Source of the DNA: Mesostigma viride
Taxonomy: Eukaryota > Streptophyta > Mesostigmatophyceae > Mesostigmatales > Mesostigmataceae
Length of the DNA: 64,000 bases
Reading direction: 5' to 3'
Assembly (NCBI GenBank): GCA_009746045.1
Contig: RPFO01000253.1
Coordinates: forward strand, 308,001-372,000
This document shows positions 51,464-61,985 of this stretch, piece after piece. How positions within the stretch are numbered: position 1 is the stretch's first letter; each line of letters opens with the position of its first letter. The notes below the pieces were generated by a model. The model searched no databases and was not told the DNA's origin. It worked only from the letters and a program-made list of their open reading frames with translations. The position numbers and the translations under genes are program-made.

Positions 51464-52575
51464 ATTAATTAATTAATTAATAGACACGTGACTGCGTCAC
51501 GTGAGCATAAGTCCTCAGTGGGAGGGGAACATGGGATGGAATGGATGGTATAAGCTATCTAGGTCCTAGTTACAGGGGTGTGGGCACCGCGGCCCGAATC
51601 GCTATGAATGCCATACTTGGTCACACGCGGAGCCCCCACAGGCTTGGGGGTGGTCTCCTTCATCACTACTTGCCATCTATCCTTGCGCACCATCTGCCTC
51701 CATATTACAGACAAACCAGGAGGCTGCCCGGCGGGGGTGAGCCCGTCACGTCTAGTGTAGCACATGTCCATGCCGAGTCTATCACGAAAAGTCCACGGGT
51801 GGCGGCCCTGCCGCGCGCGGCCGGGGGCACGCCAGGTGAGGACATATCGCCCAGGCTGGGCGGGCTTGGTGCCAGCTAGTCTATCTGATGTATCTACCTG
51901 ATCTGTGCGGGCCAGGTGCCCGGCTAGGCCCAGGCGCCTGTGCCTAATAATGTGGGAAACATAGGGCAAATCAGCGTACAAATCCTCATTACGAATGTGC
52001 AACCCAAAGGGGATGTTAAGGGCCTGGCGCAGCATCTTGGTGACGGCGCCGTCGAGTCGTTGCTCCAGCTCCTGCCGGTCAGTGCCCACGTCTCGGCGCC
52101 GTAGGTCAGGATCGTCAGAATGACGACCTTGAAGAGGTCACGCTTGACGATCCGGGGTAGGGCGGGGTTGCTCCACCAGCGGCGGTGGTCATGGAGGTGC
52201 GCCCACGCCATGCCGATCCGTGTCGTCATGTCGTCCTCGCAGTCGGGAAGCCAACTGCCGAGCAGCTTGAAGCGGCCTGAAGGAGGGTAGTTGACCTCCG
52301 CATCGTCTAAGAGGCGGAGTGTGGGTGGGGGCCCTGCCATGCCGAGGGCCAGGGCCTCCGTTTTGGGGCTGATTTCTAGACCAACCGCCCGAGCCTCGAG
52401 CGCCAGGCAGTCCAGCCAAAGTTGGGCAGACTCCGGCTTCTCGATGAGCGTGATGTCGTCGGCATAAATGAGGTCAGCTAGTAAATTCTGCTTGTTAGTC
52501 GGCCCCCCTTCCCCAAGCTCGTTCGTGATCGCTAGGCCAGGGGCACGGCCTGCAATGCTAGCAAAGCGAGCACGT
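51464..52575 (-). pseudogene. LINE reverse-transcriptase domain (subfamily C)
   Basis: Minus strand, 5'-truncated near the RT palm. The catalytic motif YADD is visible in LLADLIYADDITLIEK (52440-52490), followed by GLEISPKTEALALG, SGRFKLLGSWLPD, HDHRRWWSNP, LTYGAETWAL and, after one frameshift at about 52080-52090, the C-terminal domain (LEQRLDGAVTKMLRQALNIP, GHLARTDQVDTS, QPGRYVLTWRAPG, PPGLSVIWRQM). The 3' end carries the palindrome CACGTGAC-TGC-GTCACGTG and a TTAATTAA tail at 51465-51482. No endonuclease domain is present. Confidence 0.85.
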
Positions 52576-53057
52576 GCCTAGGGAATATATACCAGTATAG
52601 TGTAGATTAGTCAGGCTTAGCCTATAGCATGTGGCCCACGCGCATGTGCGCCCATAATGGCCCCCATGGATGATGCCTTCAGAATTCAGCCAAGCCCTGC
52701 CTATAATGGGACCCCCATGGATGTTGCATTAAGAATTTAGCCATGCTATGCCATGCAGAGAGATGCTCTCTGTCGAGAAGCCATGCCCTAGCTCTTGTAT
52801 AGCCATGACGATCTTCCCCCACATGACATGCTCCCCCTTAGCTGGGCATAGCGTGATAGATCATGAGGGTGCAGGTGCCCTGGTGCATGCACCTAGAGCA
52901 AGGGTAGCTTACATTCCGGCCACCCTTGCAGGAAGTAGCCAATGCAATGCTAGAATGTATTATAGGCCATCTGCCCCTTCTCAAGGGCTATGTGCTACAG
53001 ATACTCCCAACGGAGTTATGTTCCTAATTAATTAATTAATTAATTAATTAATTAATG
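52576..53057 (+). repeat. LINE subfamily B copy, 3' part
   Basis: Matches, in reverse, 58565-59040. Blocks: TAGTCAGGCTTAGCCTA, CCATGCAGAGAGATGCTCTC, GTGCAGGTGCCCT, the hairpin ACTCC-CAAC-GGAGT (53003-53016), GTTATGTTCCTAATTAA and a long TTAA tail. No coding capacity remains. Confidence 0.75.
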
Positions 53058-53690
53058 ATGGTACGCAAGGATACATGGCGAGTATAGTGATGAAGGAGAC
53101 CACCCCCAAGTCTTTGGGGGCTCCGCGTGTGACCGCGTATATGGCATTTAAAGCGATTCGGGCCGCGGTGCCCACACCCCTGTAACTAGGACCTAGATAG
53201 CTTACACCATCCATTCCATGTGTGCGGCCTATTGCCAGTGCACTCCAGATGATGCCTAGCTTTATTTAGTTATGCTGTGCCCATGCAGAGAGCTGCTCTC
53301 TGCTGAGATGCCGTGGACGCCCTAGCTCTTGTATCGCCATGATGATCTTCCCCCCCCATGACAGGCTCCCCTTAGTTGGGTGTTGCTTGAGACTCTGGGG
53401 GGTGCAGGTGCCCTTGGTGCACCCAGAGCGAGTGTCGTTTACATTCCCACGGTCCTAAGTTGCAGGAACTGTAGCTTAGAATGTATTATAGGCCATATGC
53501 CCAGGCTTCTCTGGGCTCCAGATGTGGCAGCTACAGATACGCCCAACGGAGTTATGTTCCTAATTAATTAATTAATTAATTAATTAATTAATTAATTCCA
53601 TTCCATCCCATGTTCCCCTCCCATTGAGGACTTATGCTCACGTGCACGTCATGACGCAGTCACGTGTCTATTAATTAATTAATTATAATA
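53058..53690 (+). repeat. LINE subfamily C 3' end split by a subfamily B insertion
   Basis: 53058-53219 and 53598-53690 together match the reverse complement of 51480-51690: GGAGACCACCCCCAAG, GGGCCGCGGTGCCCACAC, then CCCATGTTCCCCTCCCA, GAGGACTTATGCTCACGTG and a TTAATTAA tail. The gap holds the insertion listed next. Confidence 0.75.
53220..53597 (+). mobile_element. LINE subfamily B nested in subfamily C
   Basis: This 378-bp, 5'-truncated copy ends in GGAGTTATGTTCC and a long TTAA tail. It is flanked by the 9-bp direct repeat CCATTCCAT (53211-53219 and 53598-53606). The uninterrupted target is seen at 51530-51545 on the other strand. This is a classic target-primed insertion. Confidence 0.8.
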
Positions 53691-53794
53691 AATTCCCTTT
53701 GTCATGTATACTCCTTACTTTTTCTTTTAGACCCTTCCTGTATGTGTGTATGCGTTCCCTCTTTTCCTTCTTAGTTTTGGTTGTTTGTGTTGGT

Positions 53795-53834
53795 AGTGGT
53801 GGTGGTGTGTGTGTCAGTGTGTGTGTGTGTGTGT

Positions 53835-53869
<35 letters not shown>

Positions 53870-53870
53870 C
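53795..53870. repeat. (GT)n microsatellite
   Basis: Mostly GT dinucleotides with two CAGTGT interruptions. It lies between LINE debris and the SINE copy. Confidence 0.9.
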
Positions 53871-54021
53871 CCTATCAACCTTTCTTGTTACCCTCTGTCT
53901 CCCTCCATGCAGGTCGATCTACCTAGAGATAGCCACGCCGGGCTCCTGCGGCCTTCGCGTCTTTCCTCTCAGACAACTACCCTCTAGTCCTTCCACGGCG
54001 TTGGAACTTGGATCGCCATGC

Positions 54022-54150
54022 GTCCAGGCATATTCTGATCAGACACTCCGCAAAGGTGAAAACCATTTGCGTTCAGTGCCGGGCCGCGGAAAACGCGGAA
54101 AAACGCGATCTGCAAATGAATCCGACCGGAATCGAACTGGGGATCGACCT
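54022..54150 (-). mobile_element. tRNA-derived SINE, 3' part
   Basis: Reverse-complement copy of 42044-42165: it retains the B-box region (CCCAGTTCGATTCCGGTCGG) and the downstream GCAGATCGCGTTTT...TTTGCGGAGTGTCTG segment, with the 5' half of the tRNA-like head lost or replaced. Confidence 0.55.
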
Positions 54151-54239
54151 CTCATATAGGCATATAGTTGTCTCCCTTCATATCATAACAAGGAGCGTGG
54201 GCTTGAAGTAATCTGATCATAGCCATGCCGCCGGACGTA

Positions 54240-54890
54240 TAGCATATGGCTGTACCTAGGACATTGCCGCCAAGCCAGCTCCGGCTGCATGGCCTGGCGG
54301 GCGATGCTCCTCCCATCACGACCTGGGCAGCACACCGGCCACCTCCACCACTAGCTTCGCCGTCGCAGCCCAGCTCCAGCGGCAGACGCTTGACCTCCGG
54401 CGAGGAGGCCGAGCTCTTGCCATTGAAGCGCAGCCTAAACGTCATTGTCAGGAACTTCGACATGGAGGAAGGTGAGAATTCCAAGAAGCTTACGCGTGCG
54501 TTTGAGAGAGAAATCCTTGGTCGCATGGGCCTGAATGGGGAGATAGAGCTGGTCGCCCACCGCCTTCCCCGCGCGCGGGGTAAGGCAGGGGCGCCCCCGC
54601 TCCTTCTCACCTTTCAGACCGGCCGGCGGACAAGATTTCTTTCCTCAGACGCCGCAAGCGGCTCGAGAAGACTCACTTCACCCTTGACGACGACTTGACC
54701 CTGGCGCAGCAACAACGGCGACGGGAGCTATGGCCGACCTAGGTATACCTCCAGCTCCGGCAGACCATGCAAGGCGGGGCAGCCGGTGTACTGGAAGGGG
54801 GCGGCCATCTACGTCGGCCACAAGCCCTGGCATGCATGCGACCCCCGCGGCCCCAACGACTCCAGACGCCCCAGCTTAGGGGAATACAGC
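54240..54890 (+). pseudogene. LINE ORF1 (RRM and C-terminal domain)
   Basis: Encodes RSLNVIVRNFDMEEGE and FEREILGRMGLNGEIELVAH (an RRM-like fold), then after a +1 frameshift at about 54625 KISFLRRRKRLEKTHFTLDD, LTLAQQQRRRELWPT and a C-terminal VYLQLRQ/HKPWHA region with an in-frame TAG. This is the L1-type ORF1 nucleic-acid-binding protein of green-lineage LINEs. No RT follows it: the next 550 bp lead straight to a LINE 3' end. Confidence 0.7.
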
Positions 54891-55445
54891 AGTAGTAGTG
54901 TAGAATAGATATAGACCGTGGCCATGTACACGTACGCCTCCTACTGAGGCACTATACCAGCTGACTCACGAGCATTTATTAACCAATGATACATGTATAC
55001 ATGTGTGCCTATGTCATGTGCCACACAGCCCTATAGCTTGTAACCATTGGAGTCACTACCGCTAAGGCAGCCATGCCTAGAATGTTTGCCTAGCTGTGCC
55101 AACATACCTAGTCACGTGCCGCCTATACGCACGGTACACAACCAGCCATAGCCTTAGCCTAGTCCTAGTACAGCCATGCTACGCCCTGCCTATGTTCAGA
55201 TTACTTGCCCACGCTATACTTGTCATGCCACGCTTACATGGGTCTTATTATTGCACCCACAGTTTGCCGGATCGTTAGCCTGTCCTTAGCTAGCGCGCCC
55301 GAATGCAGCTGTGGCATGCCTTTGGCATGAAGGAGACTGGGGGTCTCTGCCCTTTCTCCTGTAGTGCACACACAGGGATTACAAGCACTTCGGTGCTCCG
55401 TGACTCCCCAACGGGAGCATGTGTTTAATTAATTAATTAATTAAT
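54891..55445 (+). repeat. LINE subfamily A 3' region with double hairpin
   Basis: GCAGCTGTGGCATGCC, GGTCTCTGCCCTTT and CACACACAGGGATTA lead to the hairpin AGCAC-TTCG-GTGCT (55384-55397), then CTCCC-CAAC-GGGAG (55404-55417) and a TTAATTAA tail to 55445. It is probably the 3' untranslated region of the ORF1 remnant at 54.24-54.89 kb. Confidence 0.65.
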
Positions 55446-56035
55446 TCATTAATGTGCCACACCCCAGATGCTGCCTAGCTTTATTTAGTTCAGCTGTGCC
55501 CATGCAGAGAGCTGCTCTCAGTGCTGAGAGCCACGCTTTATTAGCTTTTGTATAGCAATGATGATCTTCCCCACCTATGACGGGCTCCCCTTCGCTGGGA
55601 GTTGCCCGAGACTCTGGGTGGTGCAGGTGCCCTAGTGCACCTAGAGCAAGTGTTGTTTACATTCCCACCCTTGCAGGAAGTAGCTCAGAATGTATTATAG
55701 GCCATATCAAGGAGACAACCAGCGCAGGCCAGAAGTCGGGAGAATCCGGACCATGGTAGCTCGAGCCTGCCGTTATCTTGTCCGCGTGTTCGAGTCGTTC
55801 AGGATGATGAAGATGAATGGTGATGGAAATGTGTATCCTTGTGCATTGAAATTATGGCTGCATGGCTTACGTGTAGAGCGACTAGATGACCTAGACGGTG
55901 GGGCCGGAAACAGCATGCTTGATCAGGGCGTGTGTTCTAGGCCATATGCCCGGCCTTCTCAAGGGCTATGTGCTACAGATACTCCCAACGCGGAGTTATC
56001 AGTGTTCCTAATTAATTAATTAATTAATTAATATG
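55446..56035 (+). repeat. LINE subfamily B copy interrupted by a retroposon
   Basis: Same blocks as 53230-53590 (CCCATGCAGAGAGCTGCTCTC, AAGTGTTGTTTACATTCCCA, AATGTATTATAGGCCATAT), interrupted at 55708-55937, then GCCCGGCCTTCTCAAGGGCT and a hairpin with one extra base pair of sequence (ACTCCCAACGCGGAGT), ending in a TTAA tail. Confidence 0.7.
55698..55947 (-). mobile_element. CAAGG retroposon nested in LINE B, with TSD
   Basis: The insert 55708-55937 (230 bp) starts CAAGGAGACAACCAGCGC and ends GATCAGGGCGTGTGTTC. It is flanked by the 10-bp direct repeat TAGGCCATAT (55698-55707 and 55938-55947). The empty site is present in the LINE B copy at 53485-53500. Confidence 0.8.
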
Positions 56036-57713
56036 GCTGTACCCCGTGTTGGTCTGTACGGCAGTACGGGGTATATTCGGTAAAACCCGCGCGTACTGCA
56101 AAAGTACGGGTATTTTCAGGAGGGGTAAAAAATACGGGAAAAAATACGCAGTACGGCAGTACGGGTATTTTTCAAGTTGTGGTTAAGAAGTACGGGGTAT
56201 TTTTGAGGCAAATGCTGAAAAGTACGGGGTATTCCAAGGATGTGTGACCCTGCAGCCAACAAATGTTACTCCTATATAATTATTCTATGCTATTCATTAA
56301 TGAACATATAGTGGTAGTGACTTGCCACCTGCCACACTTGGATTTACATTGCAATACATCCTTCAAGTACATGTGTATATTGTGGTCATGCAAATTATTG
56401 ACCATTTAACACCGGTCTCTTTTATTATAATACCCTTTAATTATAATGCATCAGCCTTTACAAAATTTGCATGAATGCCATCAACTCAATATAATGCATG
56501 ATTGAATATGGTATAATGCACCCAGATCTCTGCCTAGTTGATGCAGTGGATGTGATAGCACTACAGTCGGCAGCTTTGCTGCACAATGACAGCAAGTGCA
56601 TGCCATGAATCCCTGAAAAATAAAATGGCAATCAACCCATGCAGAATGAACCACACAATAAACTGCCAAGGAAATGCCCGAAAATGTAAATACGAAGTGG
56701 CAAGTAGCCCCGAAAACACACCGTCAACTACCAGGGCATTCCTGAGAAAAATTATATGGCAAACTGCAGTTATCTGGGCATGCCCAGATAACGCTGTCAA
56801 CTGCCAATGATATGCCTGGAAAAGCACTGTGGAATCGTCTTCTGCACTAGCTGCCTTGCCAGAGCCACAAGGGCCAGCACCCGGGGCAGCGGCAGGCAGA
56901 AGGGCCTTGGCAACGCGGGCACCGAGGGCTGCCCTCAGCTCTCTCCTTTCCAACCGGGCTGCCTCAGCCGCCTGAAGCCTCCCGATCAGGCCTTCTACAT
57001 TCCCGGACTCCTTGCAAAACGCGGCTCCCTTGTTGGGGATGTGGCCGAGATGGCCGACAGCGCGATCCTTGCTAAAGCTGCCAGGCCTGCCGAACTTGTA
57101 ATCGCACAGCTTCAATGCACGCCCACCTCTGGCCGACTACCACCTCTTCCCCATGAACGGTCTTTTCCACCTCGTCAATCAGATGGAGGTATTGATACTA
57201 TTCTACTTTTCTGTCGTTTGGGGCTCTATACGCAGCGCCATGGTCGCATCTTAGTAGGTGATTGCCTGGCGCACAATGCATGAACCGTCGCACCACCCTC
57301 CATTTTCCTCGTCCATTTTCCTTGTCCATTTTCCTCGTCAATTTTCCGCGTCCTTCTAGAACTCAGTGCACGCTTATGATTCTGCCAGGCTGTCCCCTTA
57401 CAGCTTTTCTCCCACGCAATAACAAATCCTGTCAAAAAGGAAAAAGGTGCACTGTCACGCGCGTATCTTACTACAGGGTAGGGAGTAGCTATGCACTCGC
57501 TGCAATTTCTGCTATCTCAGCACCGCGGACAGGTTCCTGGGCCTCAATCTCGCGTGACACCTGCCCCCCCGCCCTACGCACTTCCGAAATCGGCTAAGTC
57601 CAAAGTGAAAAACAGCGAAAATCGTACGGCGTACGCGGTCGAAAGCGTCGGTATCGTACAATGCGGCGTACTTTCTTATCCGAGTTGCCGTACGGACCAA
57701 CACGGGCTGTACC
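56036..57713. mobile_element. hAT-like DNA transposon with intact ends
   Basis: The element 56044-57705 (1662 bp) has terminal inverted repeats of 20 bp with one mismatch: CCGTGTTGGTCTGTACGGCA at the left and, read inward, CCGTGTTGGTCCGTACGGCA at the right. It is flanked by the 8-bp direct repeat GCTGTACC (56036-56043 and 57706-57713). Subterminal TACGGGGTATT motifs are repeated at the left end. An 8-bp duplication and short inverted repeats fit the hAT superfamily. Confidence 0.85.
56561..57150 (-). pseudogene. Possible transposase fragment inside the hAT-like element
   Basis: An open frame of about 195 codons on the minus strand begins after a TAG near 57150. It contains KLCDYKFGRPGSF, VGHLGHIPNKGAAFCKE (Cys/His spacing suggestive of a BED-type zinc finger) and an Ala/Arg/Glu helix. 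The rest is hydrophobic and not transposase-like. There is no visible DDE or hAT dimerisation region, so the element looks non-autonomous. Family assignment is tentative. Confidence 0.35.
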
Positions 57714-57879
57714 GAAGGGCCTCGGTGTACAAGGCCGGCTAAGCTAAGGCTATGGCTGGTTGTGTACCGGGTTTGTTAGCGGTCCACGTGACTAGGTATG
57801 GTGGCACAGGCAAAGATTCTAGGCATGCACGGCTGCCATGGCGGCAGTGACTACCAATGAATCAGTACGAGCTAGGGCT

Positions 57880-58564
57880 ATTCTAGCCCGCAGCTGGCCG
57901 GGGGCGATAACATCTTGTGGTCGATCATCAGGTCCCGGCCCGCCCGGCCCTCCAGTACACCTTGGGCTTCTGGGGGTCCTGCTTGTGGCGGAGGTATTCC
58001 GGCCACAGGTCCCGTCGCTGCTGCTGCTGCTGAGTGGGCCGGGTCATGCAGGTCCTCGTCCAGCGTCCCGAGGTGCATGAGGTCGTGCAACCTCTTGCGA
58101 CGAGAAAGGAACCGCTGCCTTGTCCTCAGGGGAGGGGAACGGTGAGCACTGGGACTGGTGGGGAAGCCGCCTTATCCGGCATATGAGTGGGGAAGGCGGT
58201 GGCACCCACGCAGTTCTTCTACTCTCACCTACCAGGCCCTGCATGATCGAGGGTAAGGAGCTGGTCCTTGAGCTCGTCGGCCGGCCGGGCATTAGACTAG
58301 GGTGGTTGAAGTCTCACCTGGCTTCTGGCGGGAAGCGACGCCGGCAGTCGCGCCGAGCCGGCGCAGTCGGTGGCCTAGCCCGTTGTTGTGCCTGACGAAG
58401 GTCGATTCAAGCTCCTGGATGGCTGGATCGAGTTTCGTGGCGATGGCGTCAGTGGTTGAGGCGGTCGCTGTCCGCAGCAGGCCGGCGGGTCCGCATCTAT
58501 GGAGAGCGGCGGGAGGTCGCCAGCGCCCAGCATCCAGCCGGCTGCCGGGGAGGCTGGGATGCGA
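57880..58564 (-). pseudogene. LINE ORF1 C-terminal remnant
   Basis: On the minus strand, around 58080-57930, it encodes LDEDL, QQQQQRRDLWPEYLRHKQDP and KVYWRAGR in two frames: the same ORF1 C-terminal pattern as at 54.7 kb. Frames are broken. Upstream sequence up to 58560 has no clear motif. Confidence 0.55.
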
Positions 58565-61400
58565 TTAATTAACTAATTAATTAATTAGGAACATGACTCC
58601 GTTGGGAGTACTATTTAGCACATATCCCGTGCATGAGAAGGGGCATGGCTTTCATGCAATACATTCTGGGATACTTCCTGCACTGAAGGGTACCTAGGGT
58701 GTATAAACTACACCTGCTCTAGGTGCATGCACCAACAAGGGCACGGTCCTTGCATCATGATCTCTCAGGGCCTGGCATGGGGTGGAAGATCATCATGGCT
58801 ATACAAAAGCTAGGGCATCGTGGCTTCTCATCAGAGAGTGACTCTCTTCATAGGCAGAGCTTGGCTAAATTAATGCAGCATCCATGCATGCATGGGGGGG
58901 GCCATTATAGGCTTAGCTTGGCTATATTCTTAAGGCATCATCATCCATGGGCAGGGCCATTATGGGCGCACATATATGCGCGTAGGCCACGTGCTAGTGT
59001 AGGCTAAGCCTGACTAATTTACACTATAATTTACACTATACCGCTATACATCCCCTAGACTGAGGTTGCTGGGGTGGTAGGCCGGGCGCCTGCCAGCTAG
59101 GGCTTGTGGTCGACGTGGATGACGTCCCCCCTCCAGTATACCGATTTCCCCCCTGCGCTCTGCCGGAGCTGGCCGGAGGTAGGTCGGATGTAACTCCCGT
59201 CGTCGCTGCATGTTGCTGCATGGGCCAGGGTCAAGTCGTCGTCCAGCGTGTAGGAAGTCCTCGAGAGCCTCTTGCGGCAGCTTATCCGCCATGTATACTT
59301 ATTTCAGGTGAGGAGCAGGGGAGCCGCCCGGCCAGCCTTAGTTAACCCGCGCGCGGGGAAGGCGGACAGCCGACACCCGCGGCTCACCAGCCAGTGAGTT
59401 GCATCAGTGGGGCCGGTAAGAATGTCGCGCTTAAATGCCATGAGAAGAGTCTCTCGGAGGTCTCACCTGCCCGCTGGTCGAAGTGCTTGCATGATGATGA
59501 CATTGTGGCCGTGCGCTTGGTGGTGAGATCGGCCTCCTCGTGGAGGTCGAGAGTGTGTTGCTTGAGCTCAGGTGCCGCGATCAGTCAGTCAGTGGAGGTG
59601 GTCGGGAGGTTGTGTGTTGCTTCACCAATTATGTCCGCCCAGGCCAGGCTGGGTGGGAGGAGCATCGCTGGCCGGGCCAGCAGATGCCGGCTGGGTGGCG
59701 ATGTCCTTCACCGCCTGGGCGGTGAGGCCTTCGGTGTTTTGCAGCCCTGGGCACTCAATGGCGATGGCGGTGCATGTCGTGGATCGAGGCGGTTTGTCGA
59801 TGTCGAGGAGCTCAGCCATGCAGGGCTTTGATGTCGGCGGTGGAGGTGGAGGCGGCAGTGGAGGTGGAGGCGAGGAGAGTAGGGTGGAGGTGCATGGAGG
59901 TGACGGTGGTGGAAAGCCGGTGCATGATGAGGGAGCTCCAGCGTACATGCTGAGTGCCCATTGATGCCACATCTGCAGCAATTAAGGGGAGGCACGTGCT
60001 GCAGCCTAGCTCAGTGCATGGAGGGCTTCCGTAAGGATGGAACGGAGTGTGGATGCGGAGATGGATGGAGGGCCAGATCTCGCCATGCATCAGAGCGCAT
60101 CAGGAGAGAGTTGCTCAAGAACGGTGTGCTGGAGTTGGGGGCGGGGACCATGCACCCAAACGGCAGAGCCCCTGGGGTAAAACCAGGAGCCCGCCGGGGC
60201 GATGAGGCGATGGAATCACTGCTGCATGTCGAAATGGTCATGCACAGGTCGTAAAGCGAGGCGTAGTCGATCCCCGAAGAAGATGCAGTGCAGATCGAGC
60301 ACTGACCGGGGACATGTTGGTCCATGCAGTCGTGATCGTCGACTTTGAAAGGTTGGGGCCGAAAGCGCTGTTCTTATAGCTGGGCGCGATTCTTCTGGGC
60401 GACTGCGTTTGGGAGATCTCAGGCGATGCTGATGGCGAGGCCGCAGGAGCCAAGTGCACTACCAACGCTTGTTGAGTACTAGTAGTGCATGGCCCGGCTC
60501 GCTGCCTGGCAGGCCAGGCGGAACCGTACAGCCGGAGCTGCAGGCGAATTGTCTTAATTGGCCCATCGCAGCCGCCAGGCTGCGTTGCGTAGTCGAGCGT
60601 TTGCTCGTCATAATATTGGGTTTTAGCTTCGGGAAAATATATTGGCGTGTGCGTGACTTAGAAAGCGATTGTGATATTCACGGCCAAATTTAAGGTGGTC
60701 ACCAAAGTTATGAGCGCCGCCGTCAGCCATGGCAGTACCTCGTGGCTCGTGGCTCGACAAGCACGCCTGAGCTTTGGCTCGACAAGCATGCCCTGGGATG
60801 CGATGGTGCACCTGGCGCCGTCTGCTCGATCCGCTGTATTTGGGACCTGTGTGGCCAGGGCCTCGGTGTGGGCGGTGATGGCTTCAAGCTTAATTCTTCA
60901 TGAGCACGCCGCACTTGCCCTAGCTCCACCTGGTTTAGGAGAGAGACAAGTGCAGCGTGCGTCTCAGATGCCTGCACCGCGGTGTGCAGCACCGTGAAGT
61001 GAGGTTGGAGCTTGTGGACGACCTTGGTTTCCACATTGGAGACCCGGGCCTCCACCGACGTGTTACTAAATTGAGGGTCGTGTTATTCAGCGCCGAGGTC
61101 AGCTTCTCGGCCGGCCAATGGCTCCTCCAGCACTGCTTGGATGTCATCCTTGCACATGAGAGGGAGGGAGCCGATGTGGCTGCCGGCTGCGCAGGCTGCG
61201 GGGCTGGGTTGCGTATAGCTTAGCGACGAGGTCGCGTTCAGTTAGCTGGAAGAAGCTGAAGAGGATGGCGAGGCGATGGTTGAAATATGCTGGCAGCGGG
61301 GCGAGGAAGTCCTCCACTTAATTGTCGGCGCGCCGGGGATAGGCCCATCGCGATCATGGAGCTTGTGTTCCAGTGCGAAGCCCTGGACGATCTCGGCGCA
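58565..61400 (-). mobile_element. ORF1-only LINE (subfamily B), degenerate
   Basis: In minus orientation: at 61150-60900 a helical, coiled-coil-like ORF1 segment (VEARVSNVETKVVHKLQ, SLLNQVELGQ). At 60000-59620 come a Cys/His cluster (CCRCGINGH) and a Pro-rich linker. At 59300-59100 comes the ORF1 C-terminus (DKLPQEALEDFLHAGRRLD, RRRELHPTYL, GRHPRRPQALAG). Next are subfamily B 3' sequence (59040-58610), the hairpin ACTCC-CAAC-GGAGT (58596-58609) and a TTAATTAA tail to 58565. No RT segment lies between ORF1 and the 3' end. Frames carry many stops. Confidence 0.55.
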
Positions 61401-61985
61401 TTCTGCGTTGGTAAGTTGCAGTCAGCCGCGGAAAGAAACGCTTGCGTAGTCTAGGTACCGCCGCCATTTGCTTTTGTCGTAGCATGCTTTCTTGGGCTCT
61501 AGCTGGCGTCCTGGCGAGGCGCTGGGCGATGGGTTTGCTGGCGATGGGTTTGCGGGCCGGCCCCAGTCGACTGGGCAAGCCGGACGATGGCGAGTGGGTT
61601 GGGCTGGGAGCCGGAAAGCTCCTTTTCCAAACCTCGTTTAGCTGTTGGAGTCGTCATAGCTGCTTGTCACGTGCGTAACTTTTTCGATACTGCGTTTCAG
61701 CCGTAACCGATTATACTGGCGAGTGCGTATTTGAAAGGCGCATCGAATGCAATTGATCTGACTGAATTTGCATGGAGCTCAGACGCAAAAGATCTGAGCT
61801 CCGCCGTCAGCCATACTGTCGTCATGCGTCCAGGAATATTTGCCTTAATGTCGATCACCATGCGTCCAGGAATAATTGTCTCAATGGTATGTCAATTTGT
61901 AATTGCATGATGTGTAGATCATTAAATACAATCTGCAGCACCATACATGCGCATCAATTGAGATCAGAAGCAAGTGCAAACTATA
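61401..61985. other. Intergenic repeat debris
   Basis: No gene was recognised. The motif CATGCGTCCAGGAATA occurs twice (61823 and 61860), and GCGTCCAGGCATATTCTGAT at 54020 looks related to the end of the SINE family, so part of this stretch may be SINE-derived. Confidence 0.35.

Noticed and set aside
50757-52575. Functional LINE reverse transcriptase
   Set aside because: Both copies are 5'-truncated, lack the endonuclease and carry frameshifts or stops.
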